This document shows positions 42,355-58,324 of a stretch of 64,000 nt of DNA, piece by piece. The stretch lies in NCBI RefSeq assembly GCF_037042905.1, contig NC_087256.1, positions 30,716,501-30,780,500 on the forward strand. The letters run 5' to 3'. The notes below the pieces were generated by a model, which had not been told where the DNA came from, did no database searches, and saw only the letters and a program-made list of their open reading frames with translations. Position 1 is the stretch's first letter; the number at the start of each line of letters is the position of its first letter. Origin of the DNA: Lytechinus pictus (lineage: Eukaryota > Echinodermata > Echinoidea > Temnopleuroida > Toxopneustidae). The translations under genes and the position numbers were made by a program.

Positions 42355-42508
42355 ATTGGTCAGCATACCGTCACGTGACCATCGTAACAAGGATGATTAT
42401 CGGTATCTTTCCCAACATGACGTAAAATACGTCATACCTCGGAATATAACGCTGTGATTACGTCATACCTCGTAATATAACGCAGTTATATTCCGAGGTA
42501 TGACGTCA
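42355..42508 (+). promoter_or_regulatory. Candidate promoter of the tyrosine-recombinase ORF
   Basis: Upstream of the start codon at 42575 lie an inverted CCAAT box (GATTGG, about 42355-42360), a perfect palindromic E-box GTCACGTGAC (42370-42379) and a perfect CRE TGACGTCA (42501-42508). Between them ACGTCATACCTCG and AATATAACGC occur twice directly (about 42427 and 42460) and once inverted (42485-42507), so the region can fold. The block may be a promoter, the end of the element, or both. Confidence 0.45.
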
Positions 42509-42574
42509 CATGAGCATATTTGCGCCGCATTCGCGCAGCGCGAAATTGGAAGAAACAAAATTTTGTTCGTCAAA

Positions 42575-43903
42575 ATGGCTGCTTCAGCGAGTCGATTCGC
42601 ATCGCTTGGTGAGGAACAATTAGAGGAAATCATTGATCAAAAAGATGCCCGTTCAACTAAAAGGGTTATCACTTTGGCGGAGAATGTTCTCAAAGCTTAC
42701 TGTGAACACAAAGGATTTACAATCCAAGAAACAATCACATCAGCTGAGCTGAGCAATTTTCTTCGATCGTTTTATGCGGAGGTGCGTAGATCAAACGGTG
42801 AACTGTACAGTAAACGTTCGATGATAACGCTACGATATGGACTACAGAGACATTTCAGCAAATTTGGTTTCAACATCGTGAATGACCCGGAATTCAGAGA
42901 AGCAAATGACATGTTTCATGCTGTTCTTGTAAAGCTGAAGAAGGAAGGAAAGGGATCTGTTGATCACAAGGAACCGATCACAAAAGATGATTTTTTGAAA
43001 ATTAAATCATCGACAGCAACTGATGTGAACACACCGAGAGGACTTCAAAACAAAGTTTTCATGGACATTATGATGCATCTGTGCAATCGTGGGAGAGAAA
43101 ACTTGCGGAATTTTTCTAAGAAAGATTTCGTCGTTGTAAAGGATTCAACAAATGAGAAATATGTCTACCTCGCCACTGATAAATTAACTAAAAATCACCG
43201 TGGAGAATCACTGGACGACTCACGCAGTCAACAAGGAAGGATGTATCAAACCCACAAACCGGACTGTCCCGTTGAAACTTTTGAACTGTATGTTTCTCAT
43301 CTTAATCCTGCATGTGAGGATTTTTTTCAGCGTCCGAAGATAGGTGTGGAAAGAAATCAACAAGTGTGGTACTATAATTCTCCCGCAGGCAAGAATACAT
43401 TGGGTGAAAAAATGAAGAAAATATCACTTGAAGCCAACACATCTAAGGTGTACACAAACCACTGCTTACGCGCAACGTCAATCCACGTCCTGGATGCGAG
43501 TGGATTTGAAGCGAGACACATCATGTCCGTATCCGGACACAAGTCGGAAAGTAGTATCAAACACTACTCTTATGTTGATGAAGCTAAAAAAAGATGCATG
43601 AGCAGATGTCTGTCATCTATGGGTGATGGAACAGCTGGTCCATCGACACAGACGAGGCCTACAGCACCGTCCACTTCTCGCATTCATCCTAGTACTAGTA
43701 CTAGGCCTACTAGTCCAGGACCAGGTCCAGGACCAGGACATAATCCTACAGCTCTCGTGCCAGCAGCAAATACCGAAGATGCATCGTCACAAAGTTCACA
43801 GTCTCAGTCTTCACCTCAAATAAATGTTGTCTCGAACAAATTAGCCTTGGACAAGAAGCGGCAGTACAATTTTTACAATTGTACGGTCAATTTTTACAAC
43901 TAA
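42575..43903 (+). CDS. Crypton-type tyrosine recombinase (DUF3504/QRICH1-ZMYM-like)
   Basis: An intronless 442-residue ORF. I take the ATG at 42575 (context CAAAATGG, protein starts MAASASRF); an ATG-initiated extension from 42500 would add 25 residues but runs through the CRE/palindrome region. Residues about 15-120 look like a helical SAM-like N-terminal DNA-binding domain. Residues about 130-345 form a tyrosine-recombinase catalytic domain: Arg172/Arg174 in CNRGRENL, Lys near 206 (KLTKN), His296-x-x-Arg299 in NHCLRAT, His322 in SGHKS, and the Tyr331 nucleophile candidate in IKHYSY. This is the arrangement of Crypton transposases and their animal relatives (QRICH1, ZMYM2-4, KIAA1958-like). 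The tail is low complexity with a (PG)4 run. All catalytic positions look intact and there is no frameshift, so the copy is recent or under constraint. Whether it is a mobile Crypton or a tamed host gene cannot be settled here. Confidence 0.85.
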   Translation: MAASASRFASLGEEQLEEIIDQKDARSTKRVITLAENVLKAYCEHKGFTIQETITSAELSNFLRSFYAEVRRSNGELYSKRSMITLRYGLQRHFSKFGFNIVNDPEFREANDMFHAVLVKLKKEGKGSVDHKEPITKDDFLKIKSSTATDVNTPRGLQNKVFMDIMMHLCNRGRENLRNFSKKDFVVVKDSTNEKYVYLATDKLTKNHRGESLDDSRSQQGRMYQTHKPDCPVETFELYVSHLNPACEDFFQRPKIGVERNQQVWYYNSPAGKNTLGEKMKKISLEANTSKVYTNHCLRATSIHVLDASGFEARHIMSVSGHKSESSIKHYSYVDEAKKRCMSRCLSSMGDGTAGPSTQTRPTAPSTSRIHPSTSTRPTSPGPGPGPGHNPTALVPAANTEDASSQSSQSQSSPQINVVSNKLALDKKRQYNFYNCTVNFYN

Positions 43904-44143
43904 CATTTGACTATACAACGGAATCTAGATAGAGACTAGACGTATTCAGCATCGTGTTTACTTTTAAAGTGTTGGAATTTTTAGCGTGTTCAACTTGTTG
44001 GTGTTTGGAAATATTTAACAATTGGATTTTATCATGTTTTTCGGATTTCTTAACATCTAGTGCAGTGGAACTACAATATTGGTGAGTCAGTACAATTTTC
44101 TACCTATCTTGTAATATGCATCTATACATGTCATTGTAATATA

Positions 44144-44335
44144 ACAGATATTGACTTTATCCTTCGGGAACAATATAACATTTAATTTCCCTTGGGTAGT
44201 TATATTTTTGTCTTGGGAACTACATTTTTCCTCAGCGCTACGCGCTTCGGAAAAATATAATATCCCTCGACAAAAATATAACTCCCCTCGAGGATCTCAA
44301 ATGTTATATTTTCCCTCTAGGCAGTCAATATCTGT
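44144..44335. mobile_element. 192-bp fold-back element downstream of the recombinase
   Basis: Outer arms ACAGATATTGAC (44144-44155) and GTCAATATCTGT (44324-44335) are perfect complements. Inner AATATAACATTT / AAATGTTATATT arms also pair, and the centre is GCGCTACGCGC. AATATAAC and CCTCG words also mark the palindrome upstream of the recombinase ORF, 240 bp beyond whose stop this element begins. Confidence 0.7.
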
Positions 44336-44339
44336 ATAA

Positions 44340-44847
44340 TATCACCTTGTATATGATAATGATATTCAACTCTATTTCCCCTCTCCCTCACGATATCATA
44401 TCTCTCAGTCATGTACATTTATATATTTGTCCTTTATACTTCTACCCCCTCTTTCTTTTTTTTTTATTTCTCTCTCTCTCTATCTCTAAACCCCTTCCCT
44501 GTCTCTTTCCTTTTCTGGTGACACAACATTTGCTCTTGCATCAATTGCTCCTATCCGGGCTATATTTCGTCTAAGATACAGGGTTGGGGTTGCAATAGGG
44601 TTTTATGTTAGGCTTAGGATAGGGTAAAGCGTTAATTCGAGGGTTTAAGTTGGTCATTCCATTAGTGTGTGGAATTAATAGCAGTTGTCGCCGGAGCAAA
44701 TGTCACGGAACCACTTTTCTATATATTCCCCATCCTCTCTCTCTTCCCCTCTCTCTTTATAATTTAGATAGATGGATGGATAGATTGAAAGATAGATAGA
44801 TATATATATAGATAGATAGATAGATTGATGGATAGATAAGTAGATAG

Positions 44848-44878
<31 letters not shown>

Positions 44879-45341
44879 GATATGTAGATGGTTAGTTAAT
44901 TCGAATAAAAATTGCTATTCGAATCCAAAACATGTAACCAATAAGTATACATATCTCCATGCTTCGTAGTTTGACAACTAAATTGTGCATTGGATTACAA
45001 AAGTATTTTAACAAGGTAAAATTTCACATAATTTCTGTATGTGTTCCTCTCACCCCCCCCCCCCTCTCCCCGCTCTCTCTCCCCATCTCTCTCTCTCTTT
45101 CCCTCTCTCTCCAGTATCGCATATTTCATTCATGTCAGTTACCCACCTTTCTCTCTCATTCTATAATTTCTCACTTTTTCGTTCTCTCTCTTTTATTTTC
45201 CCTCTCTCTTCATGACCTTTCTCTTGATCTTGTCTCCCTAGTCGATATTTATCGACCCCATTCTGACTCTGTCTTCAACACAGAAAATCAACGAGTAACA
45301 AATAAACGTCCCAGTCATATATGTCTAATTACATAACAAAA
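44340..45341. repeat. Simple-repeat-rich spacer: (GATA)n and (CT)n tracts
   Basis: A GATA/GATG tetranucleotide tract runs at 44766-44892. Pyrimidine-rich (CTCTCC)n stretches lie at about 44440-44510 and 45045-45240. No exon is supported. 44640-44710 holds a segment (CAGTTGTCGCCGGAGCAAAT) that also occurs near 41270-41300, so it is a dispersed repeat. Confidence 0.7.
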
Positions 45342-45347
45342 TTTATT
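45342..45347 (-). terminator. Polyadenylation signal of subtilase B
   Basis: AATAAA on the minus strand, about 63 bp past the stop codon at 45410-45412. The spacing is similar to that in copy A. Confidence 0.65.
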
Positions 45348-45409
45348 ACTTTCTAATCACTCTACATGATCTATTGCACCAATCGGAAAAATCGTCAATA
45401 CTTCATAGT

Positions 45410-51334
<5,925 letters not shown>

Positions 51335-51489
51335 CTTCTAGAGAATAGAAAAGAAAAACGAAGAGAAGTCAGATAAACAGATCAGAAAGCAACATATCTG
51401 TTGCCTTCTGAACAGACATTAAGAAGTGTCATACTTTTGCAAATAGGTTTTTTTTCGCAACTGCAACGGGGAAAGATTTAATGACAGAG

Positions 51490-51668
51490 TAAATGTATTG
51501 AATACATAATGGGAATACTCCCCAGGGAGTGGAGGATTGCACGCATTGTGTGCGGGAATGACTGATTGAATCCGATGACCGGGGTAATAATATATCTGTA
51601 AAGCGCTTAGACACGTCGTTCCGACGTATTAAGCGCTATATAAAAACGGATTATTATTATTATTATTA
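51490..51668 (+). mobile_element. SINE, relative of the minisatellite SINE
   Basis: It contains CTCCCCAGGGAGTGGA, GATGACCGGGGTAATAAT and CTGTAAAGCGCTTAGAC and ends in (ATT)n at about 51651-51668. The same words in the same order are found in 3199-3417. It lies just upstream of subtilase B's first coding exon, in its 5' UTR intron. Confidence 0.65.
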
Positions 51669-51930
51669 TTGAAAATTCCCGTCAAATAACAATGAACAGC
51701 AAGGAAGTCTTTGTCGAAAATTGCTGAGCCGGAACAGCAATTTCGTCCTAAGTTTCGGAGCTGACGAAAACTTGCAGATAATGTTGTTTGTCCAGAGTCC
51801 AAGAAGAAGATACTGCTTGATTCACCAAGTTTCGACAAAGACTGCTTGGTCGTTCAGTGTCATGAGGGGCACTTGATTATACATTTTCTATTTTCTTGAA
51901 AGCGTTCTGCGTAGCGGTGTGAATACTCCC
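51665..51930. mobile_element. Fold-back element (TTTGTCGAAA family)
   Basis: It carries GTCTTTGTCGAAAATTGCTGA, AACAGCAATTTCGTCC and, inverted, CCAAGTTTCGACAAAGAC. The outer right end is CTTGAAAGCGTTCTGCGTAG. It is in the 5' UTR intron of subtilase B. Confidence 0.6.
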
Positions 51931-52196
51931 TTCTATCAGTTTTACCACCGACCTTAAAAAAAATACAGCATTGTTTGCTGACATAGTGATGCTCTTTAAG
52001 TATGCAAATGTGTTACAATTTATGATAAAAGTATATAATGAGATGTCTTACTCCTCTTCATCTATGGTTTAGGTCCCCCTTTGCCCTTTAAATATTTAAT
52101 GACAGGATGATTTAATCGCTGAAATTAATGAAACATGTCGAAAACAAAAGTTCATGATCAATAAAGAAGAATGAAATCATAAAAAAAAATACTTAC

Positions 52197-52269
52197 TGTG
52201 GATGAGATCTGTCGCTGCTGACTGAAACTCAGATGTGAAACATTGGGACACAATTTTGCGGTATTTATA
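52197..52269 (-). promoter_or_regulatory. Promoter and non-coding first exon of subtilase B
   Basis: TATAAA on the minus strand (52269-52264), a likely start near 52235, and a short exon ending at 52197 before GTAAGT. It shares GTTTCAGTCAG with the matching exon of copy A. Confidence 0.65.
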
Positions 52270-53399
52270 CACTTTTCATTGCTTGTTTCATGATATTGAA
52301 AATTCAACGGCTCCTTTTTACTAAATGGTTTATAAATAGATGATATGTGTGTGTATTTATGACGTTGTTGATAATTACCAAACAATTGATAAGATGATTT
52401 CAAGATATCTATCGAGTTTAGGCTTTTAAACAGATGTGCCATATTCCACCAATATTAGGAGATAACGAGAAATCTCATTAATAGAAATAAACAGAAATTT
52501 ACAACAATTAATAGGTAATTCTTTGGACAAACATTGAAAGGTAAATATTGTGTGTTTTGTTTTCAGATACAAAGACCGCTGATGTCGTTTGTTATATATC
52601 CCACGTATTGACCACAACCGGCATGACCGAAGGCAATAATGCATGGCCGATTGCGTGAACGAGTGTGTTTATGTGTGTGTGCGTGTGATGGTGTGTGGGG
52701 TGGTCGGATGTACGTGTTTAAAGCACTGATCTCTCAGTGGTTTAAAGGGGCAGCGGCAACAGTGTAGATAGACATGATGGGGGTGTAGCCAGATACAATG
52801 GCAGTGACAATGGTAATGATTTTAAACAAAACTATCAAGGACATTGAAGAAAAAAAATTAACTAAACAGAAAATATATAGGCCTATATAAAATACAGAAA
52901 CTATACATGAAACCAAATGGATAAGGAAAGGACATTGATTCAAATTACATCAACATTTTTCTAATGTCTTGCGCTTGACGTTCTTTTGGTAATAATCTTG
53001 GACATGGTAAATTAAGGTCAGTTACAAAAACATACATGAATGATAGATATAAGATACAATGAAAAAAGGGAATGTGAGAAAAGAGTTAATTCGAATGTTT
53101 CATTGAGAGAAAATTTACACCAGAGCTTTGTTCCAAGATTAATGATAATTATTGGCATGTACCTAATAAACATGATATGATTCATGTTGATACTATCGAT
53201 GAATTGTGCATTGGTAACTTACTAGAAGGGAGCGCATTAGATCATAGCTCTATCTTGCACCAAAGGGTGTCAAATCTAGCCCCTTTTCCAGCAGATGGCG
53301 TCTTCGAAGACTTTTGCCAAAAGGGGTGATTTTTGTTGTTGTTTGTTTTAAAGCAGAAATTCGCCGGTGGACGCGGATTGGTAGCACTGGGGGGTTTGT
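52270..53399. other. Gene-free stretch
   Basis: No exon or RNA gene is supported. A GT-rich microsatellite-like run lies at 52664-52702. Confidence 0.4.
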
Positions 53400-53810
53400 T
53401 TCCATTCGTCTAATGACAATTTGTCCATTTGCCAACTCGTCTACTAATCATTATTTTGGTCTACCTTCAGTTCGTTCACCCACCACATGGTCTACTTTCA
53501 TTTAGTCTGCGGCCATTCCGTCTCATAACCAGTTGGTCCAATGGTCATTTAGTTTCATATACCATTTGGTCTAATTGTACTAAGTGTTAAATTGTGCAAA
53601 ATGAGTGAATATTAGACCAACTGGTTATGAGACGAAATTGTCATATAGACGAAATGGTGATTAGACGAAGTGATGATTGGACCAAATGGTTGTTAGACGA
53701 AATGTTGATGGACGGAATGGCATTAGACTAAATATAAGCAGACCATGTGGTGAGTGCCTGAGTGGACGAGTTGGCAGTATACGAATTGGCAATTTACCGC
53801 ACTGGGTATC
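53400..53810. repeat. GGTCTA-based palindromic repeat
   Basis: The left half consists of degenerate units like CATTTGGTCTA and ACCACATGGTCTAC every 18-25 bases; the right half is their reverse complement (TTAGACCAAATGG, GACCATGTGGTG). Outer arms pair over 53425-53440 and 53771-53790 (TTGCCAACTCGTC against GACGAGTTGGCA). It is both a minisatellite-like and a fold-back structure. Confidence 0.65.
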
Positions 53811-54337
53811 AGAGGTACATATTCAGTGACACCCCCCCTCCGCGGCTTACAATAAAACACTCTGATTTTCCTTATACATTCCACCCGTAAACATGGTAAA
53901 GAAGATATAGATATGTCACATTATAAAATGAAAACATAGTACTCATCATAATTGGAACTCTACTGATGAGAAAAACTTGATTACAAATTAAAGCGGATAA
54001 TCTGCCTAATTAATTAATGTATATCATGCATAAATTTCTTTCAAGCCTCTATAAATAACGTGTACTTTAGAATTTATATTTTTAATCACAAGTTTGTCAC
54101 ATACGCATACTTTTTTTCTCCAGGCCGTAAAAAATTATGCTGAGAACATAAGCGAGGGTGCAGACCCGGGGGTGCAGAGTAGCCGAGATCGTATATCACA
54201 AGGGAGTTGTTGCTGTTTTCATTGTACACTAATATTGAACTAGAAGGATGTATACTTTGGAGGGATATTGTAGAAATTGCCAGTATCAGATATTGTCAAT
54301 GAAAAGTGATCTCCCATGAGCACGGGGCGTATGCATG
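53811..54337. other. Gene-free stretch
   Basis: No supported feature; AT-rich DNA. Confidence 0.4.
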
Positions 54338-54496
54338 CAGGGGCCGCGGAACGGTTTTGAAAGTGGGGGGGGGGGGGCTGACCATGCAAAAAATTGCAAT
54401 CATATGGTAATTTTTACGTTTTTGTACACGGTTTTGGAAAAAAGTGGGGGGCTGAAGCCCCCCAGCCCCCCCCCCCCCCCGCTTCCGCGGCCCCTG
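54338..54496. mobile_element. G/C-run fold-back MITE (CAGGGGCCGCGG ends)
   Basis: The ends are CAGGGGCCGCGGAA and TTCCGCGGCCCCTG, perfect complements, flanked by GCATG on both sides. Inside are long G and C runs facing each other (54366-54379; 54462-54480). A diverged relative lies at 61806-61973. The CAGGGGC end suggests hAT ancestry, but I could not find an 8-bp duplication. Confidence 0.65.
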
Positions 54497-55069
54497 GCAT
54501 GAACCGTTATAATTGGGGGTTATACACTAAATAGGTAAAACTTTTAATTTTAAAATGAAATCTTGATAAACCATCAGGTCACATTTGCCACACCCCCGTG
54601 CAATTTCAGTTGTGTTTCACAATGTTTTAGAAAACTTGTATAATTATTTATTACGAAATCTAAAATGTACATACCCCGTTAGGGACGGGGGGGGGGTCTA
54701 GCAGCATATATACACCTTCCCAATTGAATTATGAATTTTAATGGATATTGAGTTATTGCAGAAAGCTAGTTATTTTGTTTGTGTATATAGTTTTCTATTG
54801 TTGTTGTAACACATTACATAGTATTTATATTCTAAAGTCAATGGAAGCTAAATATCTTTGTATGCCTACATTTATGGACTGACGAAATAATCTTGAATTT
54901 TGAATTGAACCTTAAATCGTCAAAAATTACGATCCTAACCTGAAATCTGTAATTATTTATGAGTGATTATGATACAGAGGCCTACCAAACTCAGAGATAA
55001 AGTATTATACCAATCTAAAAAAATGAATAAAAACTAAATCGGATCGCTTTTACCAATAAATTAATTAGA

Positions 55070-55175
55070 CAAATAAGAATGAGAAATTGAGATGAGGAGA
55101 GAGTGAGAGAGGGGGAGCCGGGGAGAGAGTGAGAGAGGGAGGGGGGGGGGGGGGAGAGAAGGGGGGGGGGGGATC
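55070..55175 (+). repeat. Purine-rich (GA)n/(G)n tract
   Basis: GAGAGA and GGAGGG words with two long G runs (55141-55153 and 55162-55172). Runs like this are prone to misassembly and G-quadruplex formation. Confidence 0.8.
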
Positions 55176-55274
55176 CGACAAGTTTCCATTCTATGTGCAG
55201 TACAATTAAAATAGTGGCCTGCAGGAGGCAGGCTTAATTTTGAACCATAGAGATTAATATTGCGCATCTCTATG

Positions 55275-55500
55275 ATTTGAATCCACTTCCAGTGTGGATC
55301 AACTCCCTGATACTGTAAGGGAGGCTACACCAATCCCCAAATTTAAAGAACTTCTTGCAAAGATCCAAATACATTAAGTACACATCCAACTTCATGCACT
55401 GTAGCCAAAAATGTACGGGATAGCCAAACCAGGCGTTTGTACATCAACCATCCAGATCCAGATTACAACTTCACTTAATAGGGCCGGGGCTACTGCCATT
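55275..55500 (+). mobile_element. Retroposon 3' fragment
   Basis: One frame reads SSVDQLPDTVREATPIPKFK then ELLAKIQIH and a stop near 55376. This echoes the W-x-LP-x-x-V-x-x-A-x-S-x-x-x-FK-x-x-L end of LINE reverse-transcriptase ORFs. A short non-coding tail follows. The match is brief, so this is tentative. Confidence 0.4.
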
Positions 55501-56690
55501 ACAAAGTACCAATGCATACAGGTATTAGCTTAGGTAAAAATTAGAGGCACATAGTTTTCACCCTATCATAAAAATTAAATACTGGAGGCATTACGCTGGA
55601 GATATCATGTCAACCCGAGGGAAGTGGAACTGCCAAAAAGTGAACACTATGCTCATTTATCAAAAAAATATAAAAAAGAGAGAAAGGGGGGGGGGGGGTA
55701 TTACTATAAGCTACAATTATTACTGAGGACTGGGCCAGTGGGGCACCACCGGGCACCACGACTCGGTGACAACAAGTAAGTGCGAGCACGAAGTGTTGAC
55801 GCCCTCTACGGTACGTTAATGACATTGTCTCGATATCTGACGAACAGGGAGGGAGTAGGAAATTTTCGGAAAAGTGGATTTTGGTCGTGACTAGGTAACT
55901 TTTTGTTCCCATATTTCTTATTTAATAAGCAGAAACTATGGTGTCATTATTATATTGGTATATAGCAAGTCTACCCAAGACTTAAAAGTCTGAATATCGG
56001 CTTTGAGAGAAGGCGTTGCCCTATCCTTACTCCCAATAATAAGCTGTGGTCCCACATGCTTGATATTGTGTAATGTTTTGACGGACAAAGTCTGTAATGT
56101 TTACTGTATTGTTCATGTTTTCAACACATGTTCATGTTTTCAACACATGTTCATGTTCAACACAGTCATTGTTCATGTTTTCAACACATTTGAATCTAAC
56201 ATAATAAAAGACAAGCAACAAGCATGACAAGTCAGTGTTAATTATGAAATGGGCAAAGTTTATTTTAATAGGGAGTCTTTAAATCGGGATTGTACCGTTT
56301 CGCTATTTTATTTGCATATTCATTTTCAGAATGAGATCTTGATCTTTATTTAAGACAAGTTAATGTAACACCTACATTAGACAGCTGGCAGCTGTTTCAA
56401 GGAGTTTTTTAACATTTTAATTTTTTTTTATTTCTCGTACACAGACGGCTCGCTATCGTGCAGCCACCATTAGGGGGTTAATAATGCAAAATCCCCCCGA
56501 CGGGCTCATTGATTTTTGTCTTTATTTCATATGAATATATAAAAAGAACTACCATAATAAAAATTATTATTCCGTTTTGGCCTGAAATGCTCCAAAACGG
56601 GGAAATAAAAACTTAAAAGGGGAAAAAACAGTGACTTACTTCGTCTGTCGCGCAACTTCACTAATATCCGAACTTAATACATAAACATAT
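55501..56690. other. Gene-free stretch
   Basis: No exon is supported. CATGTTTTCAACACATGTT words are repeated at about 56115-56190, a small local tandem repeat. A G run is present at 55687-55698. Confidence 0.4.
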
Positions 56691-57232
56691 GGCCATTTAA
56701 CCCAGAGAGCTCCCGCCCGCTACGTGGGCGGGAGCCCAGAAGCTTACCGTGTATTTGACCATATTCACCGGACTAGGGTGATTTATGGTCTAAATATTTC
56801 TCCAAATGAATTGTGAAAACAGAAAGTATACAATTACCACGATTATATGGATGAAGGTCTAACGAGTGGCAGTTTCCTGACATCTGGGAACAGACTGGAA
56901 CCTCAAAAAAACGAAAAGTTCTCTCCTTCTACCCCCGTTTCGATCGGCCATTTTTGTTAAAAATCGTAACAAAATGGCCGATCGAGACTGGGGTAGAGGA
57001 GAGAACTTTTCGTTTTTTTGAGGTTCCAGTCTGTTCCCAGATGTCAGGAAACTGCCACTCGTTAGACCTTCATCCATATAATCGTGGTAATTGTATACTT
57101 TCTGTTTTCACAATTCATTTGGAGAAATATTTAGACCATAAATCACCCTAGTCCGGTGAATATGGTCAAATACACGGTAAGCTTCTGGGCTCCCGCCCGC
57201 TGCGCGGGCAGGAGCTCTCTGGGTTAATGGCC
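56691..57232. repeat. 542-bp near-perfect palindrome
   Basis: Two ~260-bp arms face each other across a small centre near 56958-56965. Outer ends are GGCCATTTAACCCAGAGAGC and GCTCTCTGGGTTAATGGCC. Each end holds its own small hairpin (CTCCCGCCCGC...GCGGGAG type). The arms differ by a few bases (for example GCTACGTGGGCGGG against GCTGCGCGGGCAGG, read in the same sense), so they are not an exact assembly mirror. Open frames inside are reverse-complement shadows of each other and not coding. Confidence 0.9.
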
Positions 57233-58324
57233 ATTGAGTCCCTGTACAGATCGAGCTAGAACTTTGGTCTCTGTATTTGGTGAGTGGAGCCAACGGATTT
57301 CAGCGGAACAGAGACAAAAGCTTTTGGTCTACACCTACATTAGTGTCTACAGTTACAGACTTAAGCCTTTGTTTAGGAATAGATCTCTCGACTTGTGAAT
57401 ATGATATTCATGATCTTGAGCTGCGATCCCTGCGCATGTGCAATTTGCGTTTGAGATGTTTTTGTTTTGGAATCGGCAGTGATAATACATGTGATAATGT
57501 GAGGAAATTGTTAGTCACTCCTAGTACCAATGAGGTCCTAACATTAATATGTATGGACCTCATAGGCGACAATACCACAAAAACCGGTTTGTGTTTCCTG
57601 CACCCAAGTATTTAGTGATATTACTCACTAAGTACGAGTTGTATGCTGGTCTGTTCCTTTTCGTTTTATGATTGAGTGAAAATTTAAATATAGCCCATGT
57701 TATCCTAGTTTAAATGTAATAAAATAAAGGAAACTTACATTTTGAGTCCTATTTCCAGCTTTTCTTGGCAGTCGGTCCGGTCACCGTGGAGTGCAATTGA
57801 AGTGGTACAAAGCTGATTTTCAGGTCACGTGATACGCGTACTCGTTTACCTGATTGGTCGGTTATCATTTTCGTGAGACGTCAATAATTGTAAAATTTGA
57901 TATAAAAATGTATATAGAATAAAATATTTTATACATCTCTACAATTAAAAGATACTCTGTGATATCGATCTCATACTTGACTTAAAAGACAATATTTAAC
58001 AAAATATGTAAAAAAAATAAAAAAATAAAACAGAAAAAACGCCTAGAACACAGTACAAAAAACCCTAACAAGAATGTGCAGCTGTCTACCGTGACAAGGC
58101 TTGTCCCAAGAGTTTGGACAAAACTTGGAGCGCCAGTCTGAAAACGAGTATCGTCCATGTTTACAGGGACTGTATATGTAATGATTTCTCTACACGAGAA
58201 GTGTAGAGAAAGTGCTGACATGTTGGCTGATGTCAATCGAGTGCATAGTCACTGTAAATATCAGGTTTCATAACAAAATTGTAGGAAGACGGCAAGTACA
58301 TGAAAAATACTTGTAAATGGTGAA
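57233..58324. other. Gene-free stretch
   Basis: No supported gene. One frame at 57277-57615 is open for over 100 codons but starts with TTG and shows no domain, splice context or codon signal. Confidence 0.4.

Noticed and set aside
42500-42574. Upstream ATG extending the recombinase by 25 residues
   Set aside because: It lies within the palindrome/CRE block; the ATG at 42575 has better context and begins a more typical N-terminus. It is not excluded.
56859-57151. Overlapping frames on both strands sharing reverse-complement sequence
   Set aside because: They are the two arms of the 542-bp palindrome; no domain or splice context.
57277-57615. 112-residue open frame
   Set aside because: It starts at TTG, shows no known domain or codon pattern, and no adjoining exon could be found.
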